A stretch of DNA of 15,329 nucleotides from JACDET01 sp035568375 (GCA_035568375.1 DATMOG010000036.1:1-15329), one strand, 5' to 3'; positions 8,862-14,426 are shown, counted from the first letter of the stretch. Notes: a model not told the origin generated them from the sequence alone. Numbers and translations are program-made.

Positions 8862-8899
8862 AGTTGCATTATGAGGTCAACGAAAATACTTGTCAAGTA
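8847..8899. promoter_or_regulatory. paired CTTGWCAAG palindromes across the LytR_C promoter and start
   Basis: A perfect 13-base palindrome TACTTGTCAAGTA (8887-8899) covers the -35 element of the LytR_C promoter. A second core, CTTGACAAG (8847-8855), lies in codons 3-5. Their centres, 8893 and 8851, are 42 bp apart, about four helical turns. This geometry fits a dimeric repressor binding on one DNA face, but part of the match comes from the TTGACA element itself. Confidence 0.35.
8868..8896 (-). promoter_or_regulatory. near-consensus promoter of LytR_C gene, leaderless
   Basis: On the minus strand: TTGACA (8896-8891), a 17-bp spacer, then CATAAT (8873-8868), eleven of twelve consensus positions. 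Six bases separate the -10 from the ATG at 8861, so the predicted first nucleotide is the A of the start codon. No Shine-Dalgarno is present. Confidence 0.7.
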
Positions 8900-8942
8900 A
8901 AGCGATCTATACGGAAAGGCTTCTTTTTGCTCAATCCTGCAC

Positions 8943-8974
8943 GTTTTGTTTTTTATGGAACTACGAAACAAAAC
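8943..8974. repeat. 9-bp inverted repeat (hairpin)
   Basis: GTTTTGTTT (8943-8951) and AAACAAAAC (8966-8974) are perfect inverted repeats separated by 14 bases. The hairpin lies between the 24-codon ORF and the LytR_C promoter. It lacks a T-run on either side, so it is not a standard terminator, though it could stabilise the 3' end of the upstream minus-strand transcript. Confidence 0.35.
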
Positions 8975-9005
8975 TTCAGCAAACTATTAGAAAATGCTTA
9001 TATAT

Positions 9006-9080
9006 CTAATAAACCGGCGCTGCAAATAATATCCTGATATCCTCAAACATTTGTTGTAATCTGCTCTTAACTATTGTCAT
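9006..9080 (-). CDS. 24-codon ORF with an exceptionally strong ribosome-binding site
   Basis: Encodes a 24-residue peptide starting MTIVKSRLQQMF and ending in hydrophobic AAPVY. It is listed because AGGAGGTGA, a nearly complete anti-Shine-Dalgarno complement, stands six bases before the ATG at 9080. This is one of the strongest ribosome sites in the window. The ORF overlaps the last codons of the 200-residue gene by 14 bases in another frame, so the two may be translationally coupled. I recognise no family. Alternatives are a leader peptide or an internal Shine-Dalgarno that influences translation of the upstream gene. No other ORF between here and the LytR_C promoter could use this site. Confidence 0.5.
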   Translation of the reverse strand: MTIVKSRLQQMFEDIRILFAAPVY

Positions 9081-9669
9081 GATCTTTCACCTCCTCCCTT
9101 AAAAAATACATTGACTGAATTTCGTCATGAGTGAAAGAGCGCTCGCCCAGAGATCCCCTCTTCTCATGAGTCTTAAAAAAGAAAAAAGAATATTTTTCTA
9201 ATATAAATCCTGTAGTTGTAGCGTTAGTTAGTCCTTGAATTGATGTTGATAAATTCTTGTATATTAAAGTCGACGAAAGAGATGTTTTACCTGTCTCAAC
9301 AGCATATTCTCGCATAGAGATTCCAATTAGCACAATTAGAGTGTTTTTGCTAATCGTGACTAATTGTGTTTCTTTTCCAGCTTCATCTAATAAAAAATTT
9401 TGTAAGCCTACTCCTTTATATTGAGATATAGTACACGTTCCAGTAATGCTTGAAAGTGCAAAATAATTGTTATTTTGAAAAATTATAGATTTCTGGATGT
9501 TTATAAGCTGAGGCTTAGGAACTTTTAGACTCATAGCAAATCGAATATGGATACCATAAGGATTATCATTATAAAGAGTGCTCAGAATAAATTCTCTCCA
9601 CGGTTGCAAAAAGGGTTTTATGATTTTCATACATGAAACATTATTTCTAAGTATTTCTTTCAAAAGCAT
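9067..9669 (-). CDS. hypothetical protein, 200 residues
   Basis: I do not recognise this protein. It has no signal peptide, no clear membrane helix and no Cys or His cluster suggesting metal binding. Residues about 68-145 look like an alternating alpha/beta domain (LIVLIGISM at 111-119). A run of aromatic residues (SFFFF at 161-165) precedes a charged tail rich in Glu, Asp, Lys and Arg. The gene is supported by its own promoter, which places transcription initiation four to five bases before the ATG at 9669. M14 is a less likely alternative start. It diverges from the HTH/PIN cassette, and the shared 156-base region holds the operator-like repeats, so the two units may be co-regulated. The 3' end overlaps a 24-codon ORF. 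Confidence 0.55.
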   Translation of the reverse strand: MLLKEILRNNVSCMKIIKPFLQPWREFILSTLYNDNPYGIHIRFAMSLKVPKPQLINIQKSIIFQNNNYFALSSITGTCTISQYKGVGLQNFLLDEAGKETQLVTISKNTLIVLIGISMREYAVETGKTSLSSTLIYKNLSTSIQGLTNATTTGFILEKYSFFFFKTHEKRGSLGERSFTHDEIQSMYFLREEVKDHDNS

Positions 9670-9680
9670 AGTACCTATTT

Positions 9681-9710
9681 ACTATAGTAGTTTTCCATGA
9701 TTTTCGTCAA
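9681..9710 (-). promoter_or_regulatory. promoter of the 200-residue hypothetical gene
   Basis: On the minus strand: TTGACG (9710-9705), an 18-bp spacer and TATAGT (9686-9681), ten of twelve consensus positions. The predicted start is four to five bases before the ATG at 9669, making the transcript nearly leaderless. Confidence 0.6.
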
Positions 9711-9723
9711 CTATTTTAAAATT

Positions 9724-9760
9724 TTGTATACTATTGCATACTTCTGTTAATTATTGTATA
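9724..9760. promoter_or_regulatory. phased TTGYATA repeats, candidate operator
   Basis: TTGTATA (9724-9730), TTGCATA (9734-9740) and TTGTATA (9754-9760) are direct repeats whose starts are 10 and 20 bp apart, so all lie on the same face of the helix. The missing position in the series (9744-9750, CTGTTAA) is a poor match. They sit between the divergent promoters, next to the -35 of the leftward gene and about 55 bp before the -10 of the rightward cassette. The first product of that cassette is an excisionase-like HTH protein, a family whose members can bind direct repeats cooperatively, so autoregulation is the natural inference. Confidence 0.45.
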
Positions 9761-9814
9761 TTTATTTGTGGTAGTAAAAATAACTCTTTACACTTTTTTA
9801 CAGACACTTTATTC

Positions 9815-9820
9815 TATAAT
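9815..9820 (+). promoter_or_regulatory. -10 element of the HTH/PIN cassette
   Basis: A perfect TATAAT ends five bases before the ATG at 9826, so transcription would begin at or next to the start codon. No -35 at 16-18 bp is recognisable; TTTACA at 9787-9792 and 9797-9802 are mis-spaced (22 and 12 bp). Activator dependence or simple weakness could explain this. Confidence 0.5.
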
Positions 9821-9825
9821 TGTCT

Positions 9826-10104
9826 ATGAATAATTTACTCAGCGTCAAACAAGTAGCTTTTATTTTACACGTCCATCCTTTGACAGTCCGGCGTTATATC
9901 CGAGAAAAGAGACTTAAAGCGGTAAAAATCGGTGGCAATATCCGAATTGATGAAAACGCTTTACAAGATTTTCACAAAGAAATTACGATTACAGAACAAA
10001 AACCGAAAATTTTTAAAAATGCCAAACAGTTGGACAAACAATTTACTCAGGACGATCCTTTTCTTCGACTTCAAGGAAGAGGTGCCGGACTGGAGCTAAA
10101 ATAG
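9826..10104 (+). CDS. excisionase/MerR-like helix-turn-helix protein
   Basis: A 92-residue protein. Residues about 4-51 match the HTH_17 (excisionase family) pattern: LLSVKQVAFILHVHPLTVRR forms the helix-turn-helix, and LKAVKIGGNIRID is the beta wing. The C-terminal 40 residues are polar (KPKIFKNAKQLDKQF, then DDPFLRL) and probably bind a partner. It is the first gene of a three-gene cassette ending in a PIN-like protein, so an antitoxin or transcriptional repressor role is inferred. I chose ATG at 9826 rather than the in-frame TTG at 9820, because that TTG lies within the -10 element and could not be transcribed from this promoter. No Shine-Dalgarno is present, consistent with a leaderless mRNA. 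Confidence 0.75.
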   Translation: MNNLLSVKQVAFILHVHPLTVRRYIREKRLKAVKIGGNIRIDENALQDFHKEITITEQKPKIFKNAKQLDKQFTQDDPFLRLQGRGAGLELK

Positions 10105-10132
10105 AAAATAATATTAAAAGTGAGGGAGACAA

Positions 10133-10270
10133 ATGTTTACGAAGATGCTTGCTGCCTTACAAACAAAATACAAATCTAGTGATACTCAAAAGAGGAAGCA
10201 CCAAGCGCTAATGGCGGATCCAGATAAATTTATTGAGCCAGAAAGTAACAAATCAAAATATGATCAGTAA
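10133..10270 (+). CDS. small 45-residue protein in the HTH/PIN cassette
   Basis: A short basic protein beginning MFTKMLAALQ, followed by a charged segment (KRKHQALMADPDKF) and an acidic/polar tail. A good ribosome site, GGGAG, stands a few bases before the ATG at 10133. Its end overlaps the start of the PIN-like gene by 11 bases (10260-10270), a typical arrangement for translational coupling. It may be the protein that contacts the PIN-like partner, which would make the HTH protein mainly the regulator. I recognise no family. The ribosome site and the overlap make it likely to be real despite its length. Confidence 0.65.
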   Translation: MFTKMLAALQTKYKSSDTQKRKHQALMADPDKFIEPESNKSKYDQ

Positions 10271-10679
10271 GAAAATCTATATCGCACCTGATGCACTCAT
10301 CGCTTTTGTCGATAGAGCTCATAAAAAACATATACAAACAACAGCGTTCTTCCGCTATTTCGCTCAGGAGAAATGCCAGCTGTATACCAATGTTGTAAGC
10401 ATTAATGAAACATATATGACCATCTATAATATTATTAGTCCTTCACTCGCCCGAGATTTCCTACGCGTGCTAATACTAAGTAATATCAATATTCTTAATC
10501 CTGAATCAGGAGATATAAAAGCAGCAATAAAAATTCTTGAGACCAGTAATTCCGTTGAGCTTACTTTTGCAAAAGCGCTAATGGCAGTATTATGCAATAA
10601 AAAAAATATTCCTCAAATTATGACCTATGAATTCTTTCATGCACTTTACGGTCTGCAATTATTCTATCTACCTGTATAG
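10260..10679 (+). CDS. PIN-domain-like protein with degenerate active site
   Basis: A 139-residue protein whose layout fits a PIN (VapC-type) ribonuclease fold: IYIAPDALIAFVD at the start with D11, NVVSINE ending in E50, LTFAKALMAV at 101-110, and QIMTYEFF at 119-126. Active PIN enzymes use three or four acidic residues to bind Mg or Mn and cut RNA. D11 and E50 are present, but the usual aspartate of the third motif appears to be K105 and the fourth motif has E124 in place of Asp. Weakened or lost nuclease activity is therefore possible. The start ATG at 10260 overlaps the preceding gene's stop. An in-frame TTG at 10233 is less likely because it would add nine residues before the first PIN strand. 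The module resembles a toxin-antitoxin operon. Confidence 0.65.
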   Translation: MISKKIYIAPDALIAFVDRAHKKHIQTTAFFRYFAQEKCQLYTNVVSINETYMTIYNIISPSLARDFLRVLILSNINILNPESGDIKAAIKILETSNSVELTFAKALMAVLCNKKNIPQIMTYEFFHALYGLQLFYLPV

Positions 10680-10709
10680 GATAACCTTTTTTATGATTTC
10701 AACTATTAC

Positions 10710-10728
10710 CTTATTGTATCGTAATAAG
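10710..10728. repeat. small inverted repeat downstream of the HTH/PIN cassette
   Basis: CTTATT (10710-10715) and AATAAG (10723-10728) form a 6-bp stem with a 7-nt loop, about 30 bases after the PIN-like stop codon. No T-run follows, so a terminator role is weakly supported. Confidence 0.2.
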
Positions 10729-10866
10729 TATAAAAGTATCATTGATGATTCAAGTGTGTGACTATAGAAACTATAACTCCCCGACTCAACAATGCGATGC
10801 CTTCTACCAGATAAAATAACGGCATATGATGCTCAAACCACTTACCCTACAAAATTAAAATATAGC

Positions 10867-10894
10867 ATTAATAATTAGTCTGTTATTAATTTTT
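10867..10894. repeat. AT-only hairpin with T-run
   Basis: ATTAATAA (10867-10874) and TTATTAAT (10883-10890) form a perfect 8-bp stem with an 8-nt loop, followed by TTTT on the plus strand. The stem contains no GC pairs and would be a weak intrinsic terminator for the rightward cassette. It could equally mark the 3' end of the leftward tRNA transcript. Confidence 0.3.
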
Positions 10895-10926
10895 AAGTTA
10901 TCAGTTCTTATTTAAAATATACTGTG

Positions 10927-10999
10927 TGGACTCGACCGGATTCGAACCGGCGACCTCATCTATGCCATAGATGTGCTCTACCAACTAAGCTACGAGCCC
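10927..10999 (-). tRNA. tRNA-Ala (anticodon GGC)
   Basis: A complete 73-nt cloverleaf. The acceptor GGGCTCG pairs with CGAGTCC and includes the G3-U70 wobble that is the alanine identity element. The D-stem is GCTT/GAGC. The anticodon stem is CATCT/AGATG with loop ATGGCAT, giving anticodon GGC. The T-arm has GCCGG/CCGGT around TTCGAAT. The discriminator base is A. The 3' CCA is not encoded (CAC follows), so it must be added by a nucleotidyltransferase. Its upstream region carries a duplicated block with TATACT boxes. Confidence 0.97.
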
Positions 11000-11005
11000 A
11001 AAATG

Positions 11006-11040
11006 TAGTAGTTAGTATATAACATTTAGTAGTTAGTATA
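11006..11040. repeat. duplicated 14-bp block upstream of tRNA-Ala
   Basis: TAGTAGTTAGTATA occurs at 11006-11019 and 11027-11040, a 21-bp period. On the minus strand each copy begins with TATACT, a -10-like hexamer. The nearer one (11019-11014) would start transcription about eight bases before the mature tRNA. Neither has a good -35: TTTATA at 17 bp for the nearer, TTGATA at 15 bp for the farther. Duplicated start sites for the tRNA are plausible. Confidence 0.4.
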
Positions 11041-11077
11041 AAGCGACAACCCATCTATCAATAAACAATTACACATA

Positions 11078-12229
11078 CTAAGGGCTGACATATGTCAAAG
11101 GATTGATAAGTGCACCATTGACCTGAACTTCAAAATGAGTATGTGGGCCAGTCGATCTGCCAGTATTTCCACGGTAACCAATAATCGTCTGTCCACCAAG
11201 AACCCGCTGCCCTACAGATACAGCAACACTATTCAAATGAGCATAATGCGTTTTAATTCCATCACCATCATCAATCCAAACATTATTCCCATATCCTGTA
11301 TCAAAAGTGCCAACACTCACTCGATCAATTGTTCCACTATGGGCAGCATACACAGGAGAGCCAATAGGACCAGCAATATCAAGCGCCATGTGATACCAAA
11401 TCGGATATTGCGTAATTTCACCTTGTACAGGGAAATACCAGCCACCTGTTGCTACTGCAACAGGACCTTGAGCGATATATACTTGAGGTTTGACTGTTTG
11501 TTGTGCTGATGGCTCAATACCATCAGGCACTATCAATACTTCCCCTGTAACCAAAGCAAAACTTGTTCCATCACCAGCGAACTCATTGAAAGGAAAATCA
11601 GCAATTTTCTGTGCATCGGTGTTATATTTCTTTGCGATAGTATAAATTGTATCTCCTGATTGAACCTTATATGCAATACCAGTAACAGGCAAAATTTGCA
11701 AGGTGTCCCCGACACTTAAATCATCATTTTTGAGATTGTTTACCCAGCGGACTGTATCTTCAGAGATATCAAATTTCTTTGCAATTGTTGCTAAAGTATC
11801 TCCCCGTTCGACTTGATAATCAATAATTGAATCGCGGGGTTTTGCTGAAACATTTGTTTGGAAGACTTGCTCGCCTATTAGCGCAGATTGTTTTGTCGCG
11901 GAAGTAGATGCTAAAGCTGGAGGAGTATTTTGTGAAGCAAAAATTGGATAAGTATTTGCTAAAAATGGAGCAATCAGCACCCCCACTCCCAACACCCCCA
12001 TCGTGGTAAGATGCAAAAATGGTCTGTTATAGCGACCACGTTTCATTAGGAAGAACTTTACAAGCCTATTTTTATTCTTTTCAAAACGGACAGAGAAATT
12101 GATCAGCTTTTTTTTGCCATAATAAAAAAGAAACTCAAAAAATGTCTTTGCCTCGCTACTAACAAAAGTAATCCATAAGGCAAACTTATGAGAAGATCGT
12201 CTATGCATACGCAGATTCCGGCGATACAC
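11078..12229 (-). CDS. LysM and M23 (LytM) zinc metallopeptidase
   Basis: A 383-residue peptidoglycan hydrolase. The N-terminal 70 residues are strongly basic and presumably cytoplasmic. One membrane helix lies at about 75-95, followed by a short linker. Two LysM peptidoglycan-binding domains sit at about 136-181 (VERGDTLATIAKKF) and 186-236 (VQSGDTIYTIAKKY). The M23 endopeptidase domain covers about 262-383, with complete zinc and catalytic residues: H280 and D284 in HxxxD, H328/H331 in HYAH, and H363/H365 in HTH. It should cut peptide cross-links outside the membrane. The start is uncertain: the first option is GTG at 12229, but ATG at 12208 (M8) is equally possible and has a weak GGA upstream. 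The predicted leader is about 60-80 nt. The long basic N-terminus is longer than usual for the family. Confidence 0.9.
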   Translation of the reverse strand: MYRRNLRMHRRSSHKFALWITFVSSEAKTFFEFLFYYGKKKLINFSVRFEKNKNRLVKFFLMKRGRYNRPFLHLTTMGVLGVGVLIAPFLANTYPIFASQNTPPALASTSATKQSALIGEQVFQTNVSAKPRDSIIDYQVERGDTLATIAKKFDISEDTVRWVNNLKNDDLSVGDTLQILPVTGIAYKVQSGDTIYTIAKKYNTDAQKIADFPFNEFAGDGTSFALVTGEVLIVPDGIEPSAQQTVKPQVYIAQGPVAVATGGWYFPVQGEITQYPIWYHMALDIAGPIGSPVYAAHSGTIDRVSVGTFDTGYGNNVWIDDGDGIKTHYAHLNSVAVSVGQRVLGGQTIIGYRGNTGRSTGPHTHFEVQVNGALINPLTYVSP

Positions 12230-12249
12230 AGTAAAAGCTTATATGCTGG

Positions 12250-12324
12250 TTCCAACTTGAATTGGAAAATGGGACAGCGCCGGGTTCAAGGCAGATAGTA
12301 ACAAATATTTCAGGTATTTGTCAA
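12250..12324 (-). promoter_or_regulatory. promoter and leader hairpin of the M23 gene
   Basis: On the minus strand: TTGACA (12324-12319), an 18-bp spacer and an extended -10, TG-T-TACTAT (hexamer 12300-12295), giving a start at about 12288. The leader contains the hairpin TTCCAA-TTCAAG-TTGGAA (12267-12250). Its loop, TTCAAG, is complementary to CTTGAA near the RNA 5' end, so an alternative pairing or pseudoknot is possible. Confidence 0.55.
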
Positions 12325-12440
12325 CTTTTGAGGCTAAAAAATTAAGCTATCACACTACTTCCGAAATGAAACTTACTCGCTATACAGTGAAGACTGCTAC
12401 ATTTCTATGAATATAAATAAATAAACACTTAACGATCAAT

Positions 12441-12465
12441 AAAAAAACTCTCAGGATTTGCCGAG
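12441..12465 (-). terminator. candidate intrinsic terminator overlapping the rho stop codon
   Basis: On the minus strand CTCGG pairs with CTGAG (one G-T wobble) around a 6-nt loop, followed two bases later by seven T. The 3' arm contains the TGA stop of rho, so ribosomes would cover the hairpin until release. The stem is short; a Rho-dependent end is the alternative. Confidence 0.4.
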
Positions 12466-13827
12466 GTTTTCGAGGAATTCATCGTTTGATTTTGTTTTTC
12501 CAAGGCGCTCAACAAAAATACTGGTCCTTTCATCAGGTCCTAGCATGTCCATCATACGACGCATAGTAACAATCTTCTTGTAGGCAGTTTCTTCAAGAAT
12601 TCGCTCTTCTCCACGGGTACCAGATCGCTCTATATTGATAGATGGAAAAATACGTCTTTCTGCTAATCGTCGATCAAGATGCAACTCCATATTACCAGTA
12701 CCTTTAAACTCTTCATAAATTAAATCATCCATTCGCGAACCGGTTTCAATAAGCGCAGTACCAATGATAGTCAATGATCCGCCTTCCTGGCAATTTCGTG
12801 CTGCTCCGAAAAATCGCTTGGCTGGATGCAATGCTGCAGGATCAAATCCACCTGAAAGAGTTCGGCCGCTTGGTTCAACTGCCAAGTTATATGCACGAGC
12901 CAACCGAGTAATTGAATCAAGTAAGATTACCACATCTTTACCCATCTCGACTAACCGTTTTGCCCTATCAAGAGTAATTTCTGCAACTCGAGTTTGATTC
13001 TCAGGTGGTTCATCAAAGTTGGAAGCAACAACTTCACCCCTAACAGACATACTGATATCTGTTACCTCTTCTGGTCGCTCACCAATTAACGCAGCCATTA
13101 AATGTACATCAGGAAAATTCTTTGAAATACCCGCAGCAATTTCTTTGAGAATCGTGGTCTTTCCGGCTTTTGGTGGTGAAACAATCATTCCACGTTGACC
13201 AAAACCAATTGGAGCAATTAGATCAATCATTCTTGTTGACAAAGGTGTAGTATCGGTTGCCAACATTATTTGCTTGTTTGGATAAATTGGAGTCAGATCA
13301 TCAAAATATGGCCTTCGCAATGCATCGTCTGCAGGAATACCATTTACTTTTTCAACTTTGAGCAAACCATAGTATCGTTCGGTATCTTTAGGCGGACGAG
13401 CAATCCCCTCAACTAAATCACCTGGTCTGAGCATAAAACGCCTTATCTGAGATTGAGAAATATAAATGTCGCGATTTGAATGCAAAAATTTTGGTCTAAG
13501 GAACCCATGTCCTTCAGGCTGTGTATCTAAAAAGCCTTTAACTTCTTCTGTTGGTGTGTTTTGCTGTTGTTGATAATGACCATTATTATATGATGAAGCA
13601 TGTGCCGAACTAATATCTCCACCCCTGTCACCACCGATATGAATACGGTGTGACCGAGCTGGTGCTTCATTTTGTACTTGTATTTCTGCGTGCACTGATA
13701 CTGCTTGTTCTTCTTTCAGAGCAACAGGAGAAGCTTCTGCTTCAGGTTTCGTTTCCTCAGCACTTGTTTTTGGTTTGCCAACGAGTTCGTCAACAGCCAA
13801 TGTTTTTGTTATTTTTTTATTTACCAT
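12451..13827 (-). CDS. rho: transcription termination factor Rho
   Basis: A 458-residue hexameric RNA-dependent ATPase that terminates transcription. Residues 1-95 are polar and low-complexity (poly-Gln at 86-89, GGDRGGD at 65-71) and occupy the place of the usual N-terminal helical Rho_N domain. The cold-shock-like RNA-binding domain is at about 97-165 (GFLDTQPEGHGFLR). The ATPase core has Walker A SPPKAGKTT (217-225), GERPEEVTD with the catalytic Glu, Walker B VVILLDS (299-305), and the R-loop/arginine-finger region TGSRMDDLIYEEFKGTGNME. The C-terminus KTKSNDEFLENLGKS matches other Rho proteins. The start is ATG at 13827; no Shine-Dalgarno is seen. A promoter at 13972-14000 gives a leader of about 138 nt, which fits the autoregulated leader attenuation known for rho elsewhere. 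TGA is used as stop. Confidence 0.97.
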   Translation of the reverse strand: MVNKKITKTLAVDELVGKPKTSAEETKPEAEASPVALKEEQAVSVHAEIQVQNEAPARSHRIHIGGDRGGDISSAHASSYNNGHYQQQQNTPTEEVKGFLDTQPEGHGFLRPKFLHSNRDIYISQSQIRRFMLRPGDLVEGIARPPKDTERYYGLLKVEKVNGIPADDALRRPYFDDLTPIYPNKQIMLATDTTPLSTRMIDLIAPIGFGQRGMIVSPPKAGKTTILKEIAAGISKNFPDVHLMAALIGERPEEVTDISMSVRGEVVASNFDEPPENQTRVAEITLDRAKRLVEMGKDVVILLDSITRLARAYNLAVEPSGRTLSGGFDPAALHPAKRFFGAARNCQEGGSLTIIGTALIETGSRMDDLIYEEFKGTGNMELHLDRRLAERRIFPSINIERSGTRGEERILEETAYKKIVTMRRMMDMLGPDERTSIFVERLGKTKSNDEFLENLGKS

Positions 13828-13965
13828 AGGAATTTCAGCTTAACTTACCGGTAACAATTAACTGCAATTATCAAAACTTTGAAAATAATGAGAAGTCAAT
13901 TATTATCTATTAATCAATCATGCGTGTACGGAAAAAGCGTTACCGAAGAATCAGTGCGTGTAATC
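13828..13965 (-). promoter_or_regulatory. long rho leader with long-range pairing
   Basis: The predicted leader is about 138 nt. CGGTAAC (13945-13939) is perfectly complementary to GTTACCG (13855-13849), which ends about 21 bases before the rho ATG. The second partner overlaps a self-complementary TTACCGGTAA (13854-13845), so a long-range stem and a local palindrome are alternatives. A four-codon ATG-ATT-GAT-TAA lies within the leader. Rho mRNA leaders are a known site of autogenous attenuation; whether this structure takes part is inference. Confidence 0.4.
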
Positions 13966-14000
13966 CTGTATATTACACCATATTTCATCATCATTGTCAA
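13958..14000 (-). promoter_or_regulatory. rho promoter with palindrome on the -10
   Basis: On the minus strand: TTGACA (14000-13995), a 17-bp spacer and TGTAAT (13977-13972), eleven of twelve consensus positions. The -10 lies inside one arm of the perfect 7-bp inverted repeat GTGTAAT/ATTACAC (13978-13958, 7-bp spacer), and the predicted start at about 13965 falls next to the second arm. A repressor bound there would block RNA polymerase, or the palindrome may be coincidental. Confidence 0.65.
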
Positions 14001-14014
14001 TATGTAAACTCTCT

Positions 14015-14413
14015 TTAGATTAATTTCGGGATTGACATGCCTGAAATACCCTGACCTGTAAGGAATACTAAAACAATATTAACGATAAAAAATGCTACTA
14101 ATGCAATGATTAATCCAATAACCGCAGCCGTGAGTGTACCTCGTGCTTGATCAATTTTGCCTTTGTCCCCTCCTGAAGTAATCCAACGAACTCCACCATA
14201 TATTAAAAAAAATAAAGCTGCAAGAATAGCAATAATCAGAAGCAGTTGGATTATGCTTCCTACAATTCCTCCTGCTTTATTCACATTCAAATTACAAAGG
14301 CTATTAAAGTCTCCCGGACAAAGAGATTGATTTGATGCTGCATAGATAGGCGAAGGATATGCAAACACCAAAATAAACGCCCAAACAAATAATAAATAAA
14401 GTAGCTTCATCAT
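14015..14413 (-). CDS. VirB2/TrbC-like type IV secretion pilin
   Basis: A 132-residue small membrane protein. A signal peptide covers residues 1 to about 25 (cleavage near IYA-AS). Two cysteines follow, at 32 and 40. Hydrophobic helices lie at about 50-73 and 94-119, joined by a basic/polar loop containing GGVRWITSGGDKGKIDQARG. This hairpin of two helices with a Gly/Lys loop is the hallmark of VirB2/TrbC-like T4SS pilins, very common in CPR genomes, often near other surface genes. It should form, or sit in, a pilus or secretion channel in the membrane. I chose ATG at 14413 because the upstream in-frame ATG (14428) and TTGs lie within or before the -10 of a good promoter, so they could not be in that mRNA. 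A second ATG follows immediately at 14410. Confidence 0.8.
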   Translation of the reverse strand: MMKLLYLLFVWAFILVFAYPSPIYAASNQSLCPGDFNSLCNLNVNKAGGIVGSIIQLLLIIAILAALFFLIYGGVRWITSGGDKGKIDQARGTLTAAVIGLIIALVAFFIVNIVLVFLTGQGISGMSIPKLI

Positions 14414-14426
14414 TTTACGTATATAC

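Noticed and set aside
9160..9195. T-rich run in the 200-residue gene as a programmed frameshift site with the downstream Shine-Dalgarno as stimulator
   Set aside because: The T-run is about 80 bases from the Shine-Dalgarno and the alternative frame yields no extended product.
9820..9825. TTG start extending the HTH protein by two residues
   Set aside because: The TTG begins within the TATAAT element and could not be part of an mRNA from that promoter.
12278..12294. GGTTCAA resembling a tRNA T-loop
   Set aside because: The flanking bases do not pair as a T-stem and no other tRNA arm is present.
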